From: Rotaria sordida
Lineage: Eukaryota; Rotifera; Eurotatoria; Philodinida; Philodinidae
DNA: 64,000 nucleotides
Direction of reading: 5' to 3'
Assembly (NCBI GenBank): GCA_905250125.1
Contig: CAJNOL010000483.1
Coordinates: forward strand, 62,001-126,000
Program-made: the position numbers and the translations under genes
Shown here: positions 60,664 through 64,000 of the stretch, piece by piece
Layout: each line of letters starts with the position of its first letter
Numbering within the stretch: position 1 is the first letter of the stretch
The notes under the pieces: generated by a model
Seen by the model: only the letters and a program-made list of their open reading frames with translations
Database searches by the model: none
Told to the model about the DNA's origin: nothing

Positions 60664-60735
60664 AGGGCGTGAATGTGAGTGTTGGTGTGGGGTGTGGATG
60701 TGAATCTTCCTTTTAACTACACCCACACCGCATTC
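60664..60735. repeat. Telomere-like G/C dyad, degenerate
   Basis: GGGCGTGAATGTGAGTGTTG and GTGTGGGGTGTGGATGTG, spacer AATCTTCCTTTTAAC, then TACACCCACACCGC. A second C-rich part (CCCACTCTCACCCCCACCC) follows at about 60915-60935, after a separate foldback. Confidence 0.6.
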
Positions 60736-60741
60736 CAAGGG

Positions 60742-60912
60742 AAAAAAGCAAAAATGCTGTACTTCAGCATACTTCACTATACTTCAAGTCAAGTATCGTA
60801 ACATAGGTCGATACCAAACTTGAAAAAGCTAAAAACTTGACAATGATTGTTTTATTATAACCTTGGAGTACAGTGAAGTACGCTGAAGTACAGCATTTTC
60901 GCTTCTTTCCCT
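60742..60912. repeat. Foldback element with GCTGTACTTCAGC arms
   Basis: Left AAAGCAAAAATGCTGTACTT ... CTTCACTATACTTCAAG, right CTTGGAGTACAGTGAAG ... AAGTACAGCATTTTCGCTT: arms of about 50 bp around a 75-bp loop. It sits inside the G/C dyad, between its C-rich parts. Confidence 0.8.
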
Positions 60913-61227
60913 TGCCCCACTCTCACCCCCACCCACATATCACTCCATCATTGATGTCTGAGTCTCTCAGAAACCTACTATTAAGATACATTTGCGAATG
61001 AGTTTGAAAAAAAATTGAAAGATTTTGAAAGATTAGCATTTTTTATTATCCATTCTTTGAATATTAAACATATAAATCTAGTGATAATTTTTGAAAATGT
61101 ATAGATGTGTGTAACTCGATGAGAGGAATATTTTGATTGGTAAAACTAATAGGAAATTATGTTTATTTCTCGCAAAAATTGAGTTTTAAGGATTTCAGCC
61201 AAATTGACTGAGTTTGCCAAATTACCC

Positions 61228-61712
61228 TCAATATTTATATTGATTGCCAAGATGCCCCATGTGGAGTAATTTGGCACGAATTTTTTTTTAAGTGGTCTTT
61301 TTTAAACGATGTAATTCACGTTGAGTAAGAAACTGAAAATAAAGATTAGTATACACTCGTAGAGAAATATTTCCGCTATTCAGTGATATATTTTTTATCG
61401 AAAGATGATTTAAAATAGCTTTTATTTATTGTACACAAGTTGCTGAGATTGCCAAACAACTCCACATAATTACATCAATTGCCAAATTATCCCCGATGGG
61501 GTAATTTGGCACAGTCTCTAGTAGATTCGATTAAAACGAGTGTGGAAAACTTACGAAAGAAGATTTTCAGAAATGAAATGCACCATTGAATAGAGAAATG
61601 TTTTTTCTATATGTTTTGTTCCAGAAGTTTTTTTCTATCGTTTAAAATAAAAAAGTTATGAGCAATAAACTAAAAAACTTCAATTTCTTGTGCCATTCTA
61701 CTCTAATAGCGA
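61228..61712 (-). repeat. 0.48-kb repeat, minus copy of an inverted pair
   Basis: Reverse-complement partner of 55243-55712, distance about 5.5 kb. Carries ATTGCCAAATTATCCCC-type units and ends with AACTTCAATTTCTTGTGCCA. Confidence 0.88.
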
Positions 61713-62485
61713 ATTGAAATACAGAAGTGAATAAATGAACTAATATTAAACGAATGTATCGTTATTTAGTTTTTTTTCACAACTACATATGATACCAGTT
61801 ACGTAATCAATCAATAAGATTGATTATAAGTATACTCTATTAAACTTGTTGATTATTAGTGACGTAATAAGGTTGCTACATGTCGTAAATTAGAAATGAT
61901 TATAACACCTAAGCGAAAAAACTTTTGTAAGTTTTCATGATTAGAACGTGATTCGCCATGCATGCACACAGCACAATAGTGAGGGTGAGGAGATCCTCTG
62001 CAACCAAAGAGGATTTGCCTTTTCGACATTTAACTAACACTTTAGTGTCATCATCGCTCTTCATATGTTTTAAATATTTCGTTCCATTCCCTATAAAACT
62101 TGTTTTTATATTATTTTTACTTTCGACATTATTCAGATGATTGAAAATACGATCAAATGGTGGAATTTAATTCTTGTAAAAAAAAAAAACAATTTCTTAA
62201 CAAATTGAACTATCTATAACAGGACAAGTAAAACAATGTATCTCATAACCAATTTGATTGCTCCAGAAAATAAGTCGTTGTATTTATACAAATCCATGAA
62301 TGATTTCCATGATTATCAGTTTTGTTTATTTTTATTTGTCAAAGCAAATCAAATCAAATCTTATTCAATTTATCTTTGTTTTTTTTCTTATTCGACAGAA
62401 AAATAAATTCCAAAAAAGGGCATCAGACGACATGCATGATGATGACTCACTACTATTCTTCATTACCAAATATGGTCACACTTTA
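61713..62485. other. Upstream of the BTB gene, no gene seen
   Basis: AT-rich; ORFs at 61958-62140 and 62300-62552 are unsupported. Confidence 0.5.
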
Positions 62486-62489
62486 CCTG

Positions 62490-62497
62490 TATAAAAG
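62490..62497 (+). promoter_or_regulatory. TATA-box-like site before the BTB gene
   Basis: TATAAAAG 34 bp before the ATG at 62531. The spacing leaves almost no 5' UTR, so it may equally be chance in AT-rich DNA or act with a short leader. Confidence 0.3.
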
Positions 62498-62530
62498 AGA
62501 ACGCAAACGATTAATATTTTTATACAAAAA

Positions 62531-63257
62531 ATGGACGAAGAAGAACAAATAATTGATTCATTTTCGACACCCGATGATATATCTGATGTTACTCTGATTG
62601 TTGAGGATAAAAAAATCTTTGCACACAAATCCATTCTTGGTAAAAAAAAAAATCTTATTTTGTCAGTTATATTAAAGATTTTATAAATTTTATTTAGCAA
62701 AAATTTCTCCAGTATTTAATCGAATGTTATATTCAAATGGATTTCGTGAATCTGAAACAAATGAAATTATTCTTCCAGGTAAAGAATATTTACATATAAT
62801 TGAATTATTAAAATGTATTTATCCAAATATATTAAAACCAATTGATAATTCTAATGCAATGTATTTACTTCCATTATCTGATGAATATTCAATATTTATA
62901 CTTAAAAAAAATATTGAACGTTATTTTATTTCAACAATTAATTCAATATCATATAAATATGGTAATAATTTAACACGTCTATTTGATTTATTATCATTAT
63001 CACAACTTTATCGATTAAATAAACTTGAAGAAAATATTTGTGAACAATTAACAAATCATTTTGATATTGAACAATGGAATAAAATTGATCTTTCAATTGA
63101 TTTACGTTGTCATTTATTAGAATTATATGCTAAAAAACAACAAATCAAATTAAAAGAAAAACAAAATAAATTAAATCAATTAGAAGATTTGTGTTTAAAA
63201 CAAAAATTTGAAATTCAACGTTTCAAAAGTCAATTAGAAATTAATCAACAACAGTAA
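62531..63257 (+). CDS. BTB/POZ-domain protein with C-terminal coiled coil
   Basis: Exon 1 62531-62639 and exon 2 62698-63257, phase 1 junction; 222 residues. BTB core: DISDVTLIVEDKKIFAHKSI, LAKISPVFNRMLYSNGFRES and EIILPGKEYLHIIELLKCIY. After it come helical segments and a C-terminal Lys/Gln-rich coiled coil (LKEKQNKLNQLEDLCLKQKF). BTB domains mediate dimerisation or link CUL3 to a substrate. No MATH, Kelch or BACK repeats are visible. Partner unknown. Confidence 0.85.
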
Positions 63258-63747
63258 CTTCGTTTTGCTTCATAGTTTGCAAAAAAAATTTTTTTTTTGT
63301 AAATAATTTTTAAAAAGAAAATATTATTATCATTCCACATTCGATATTAACAAAATAAATCGTTTAGTTATTTGATGGATTTTCCAGATAAAAAATATTT
63401 TACTGTCAGTGTTCAAATCGAACTACAGTGATAGTCAAAAATCCTACTATCAGATAAAAAGTACTTGTAATTGAATGTTTTTGCCTGATATTTTTACTTC
63501 AAACAAAGCTCGGTAAATCCTGATTGCATTTGCCAGTCCAAAGTCGATCAGTCTTAATGCATTGGATTCTTAAAAAACCAATGTCAGTATTGAGTCATAG
63601 ATAGAAGACTCGAATCAGTTGTGATCCTGAGACACAGTGATGTTTCTATTATCTGGGACGGTTTATAAATAGACTTCTGTTCTACCAATGTAAATATTAA
63701 AATTGAACCAAGTATTTCATTAATGAATATGTGATATATTTGAAATT
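63258..63747. other. Intergenic, no gene seen
   Basis: Convergent 3' flanks of the BTB gene and the gene entering from the right. Nothing recognised. Confidence 0.5.
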
Positions 63748-64000
63748 TTATTTAAAAAACATGTTTTCAGCACCAGCTATTTCTTCTATTTCATAATGAA
63801 GTTCACATAAGAATTTTTCAAAATTATCCATTGAAGAACAAATCCATACCATTTCATAATCAGGAATACCAAGCATTTCTTGTTGACTTAAGATAAATTA
63901 AATAAAAATACATTTATAATAAAAAAGAAAATTTTCTATAAACCTGATAATCATTTATCTCAACCAAATTTTTCTTCGAATTTTTTTAATTTGTTGAACC
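63748..64000 (-). CDS. 3' end of a minus-strand gene, partial
   Basis: Last exon about 63886-63748: QQEMLGIPDYEMVWICSS, MDNFEKFLCELHYEIEEI and AGAENMFFK, then TAA. A further exon (63943-64000) reads NSKKNLVEINDYQ before a GTTTAT donor, but the phase with the last exon is not settled. Continues beyond the window. Family not recognised. Confidence 0.5.

Overview
The window looks like metazoan nuclear DNA, very AT-rich, with many introns of about 50-70 bp and fast-decaying mobile DNA. I infer a rotifer, most likely a bdelloid. The grounds are a local family of B-box/SPRY-like proteins of the kind expanded in bdelloids, and repeated TGTGGG-type tracts, the telomere unit reported for bdelloids (recalled, not checked). 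No species can be named.

Layout. 562-20016 (minus) is one spliced gene for a Sac2/INPP5F-type phosphoinositide phosphatase. I joined 13 exons with consistent phases. Two of its introns are huge (about 11.8 kb and 5.4 kb). The larger one holds a head-to-head pair of identical tRNA-Ala(AGC) genes in a palindrome and a tandem array of B-box/coiled-coil/SPRY-like genes and relics on the opposite strand. The smaller one holds an aminergic-type GPCR, also on the opposite strand. Just upstream on the minus strand is DR1/NC2-beta (20219-20858). Next come palindromic repeats, AGPAT5-type acyltransferase (23779-26752, minus), about 4 kb of gene-poor DNA, and spermidine synthase (30841-32112, minus).

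33.8-44.5 kb is a repeat-rich zone: nested terminal-inverted-repeat and foldback elements, a 100-base assembly gap inside telomere-like repeats, a GC-rich island, gene fragments, an adenylate-cyclase relic, and a membrane-anchored cyclic-nucleotide-binding gene. That gene carries an internally deleted mariner in an intron and one in-frame TGA. Then follow an UNCX/unc-4 homeobox gene (47398-48229, plus), an F-box-like gene (52443-54168, plus), a small four-exon gene of unknown function (57423-59647, plus), a BTB/POZ gene (62531-63257, plus), and the 3' end of a minus-strand gene at the right edge.

The conserved genes are ordinary housekeeping or developmental genes and do not form a pathway. 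The unusual content lies in the intron-nested gene array, an insertion that appears to have become an intron in one array member, the tRNA palindrome, the dispersed telomere-like G-strand/C-strand dyads, and the chimeric cyclic-nucleotide-binding gene. All splice models were made by eye from GT-AG signals and reading-frame continuity. No database search or RNA evidence was available.
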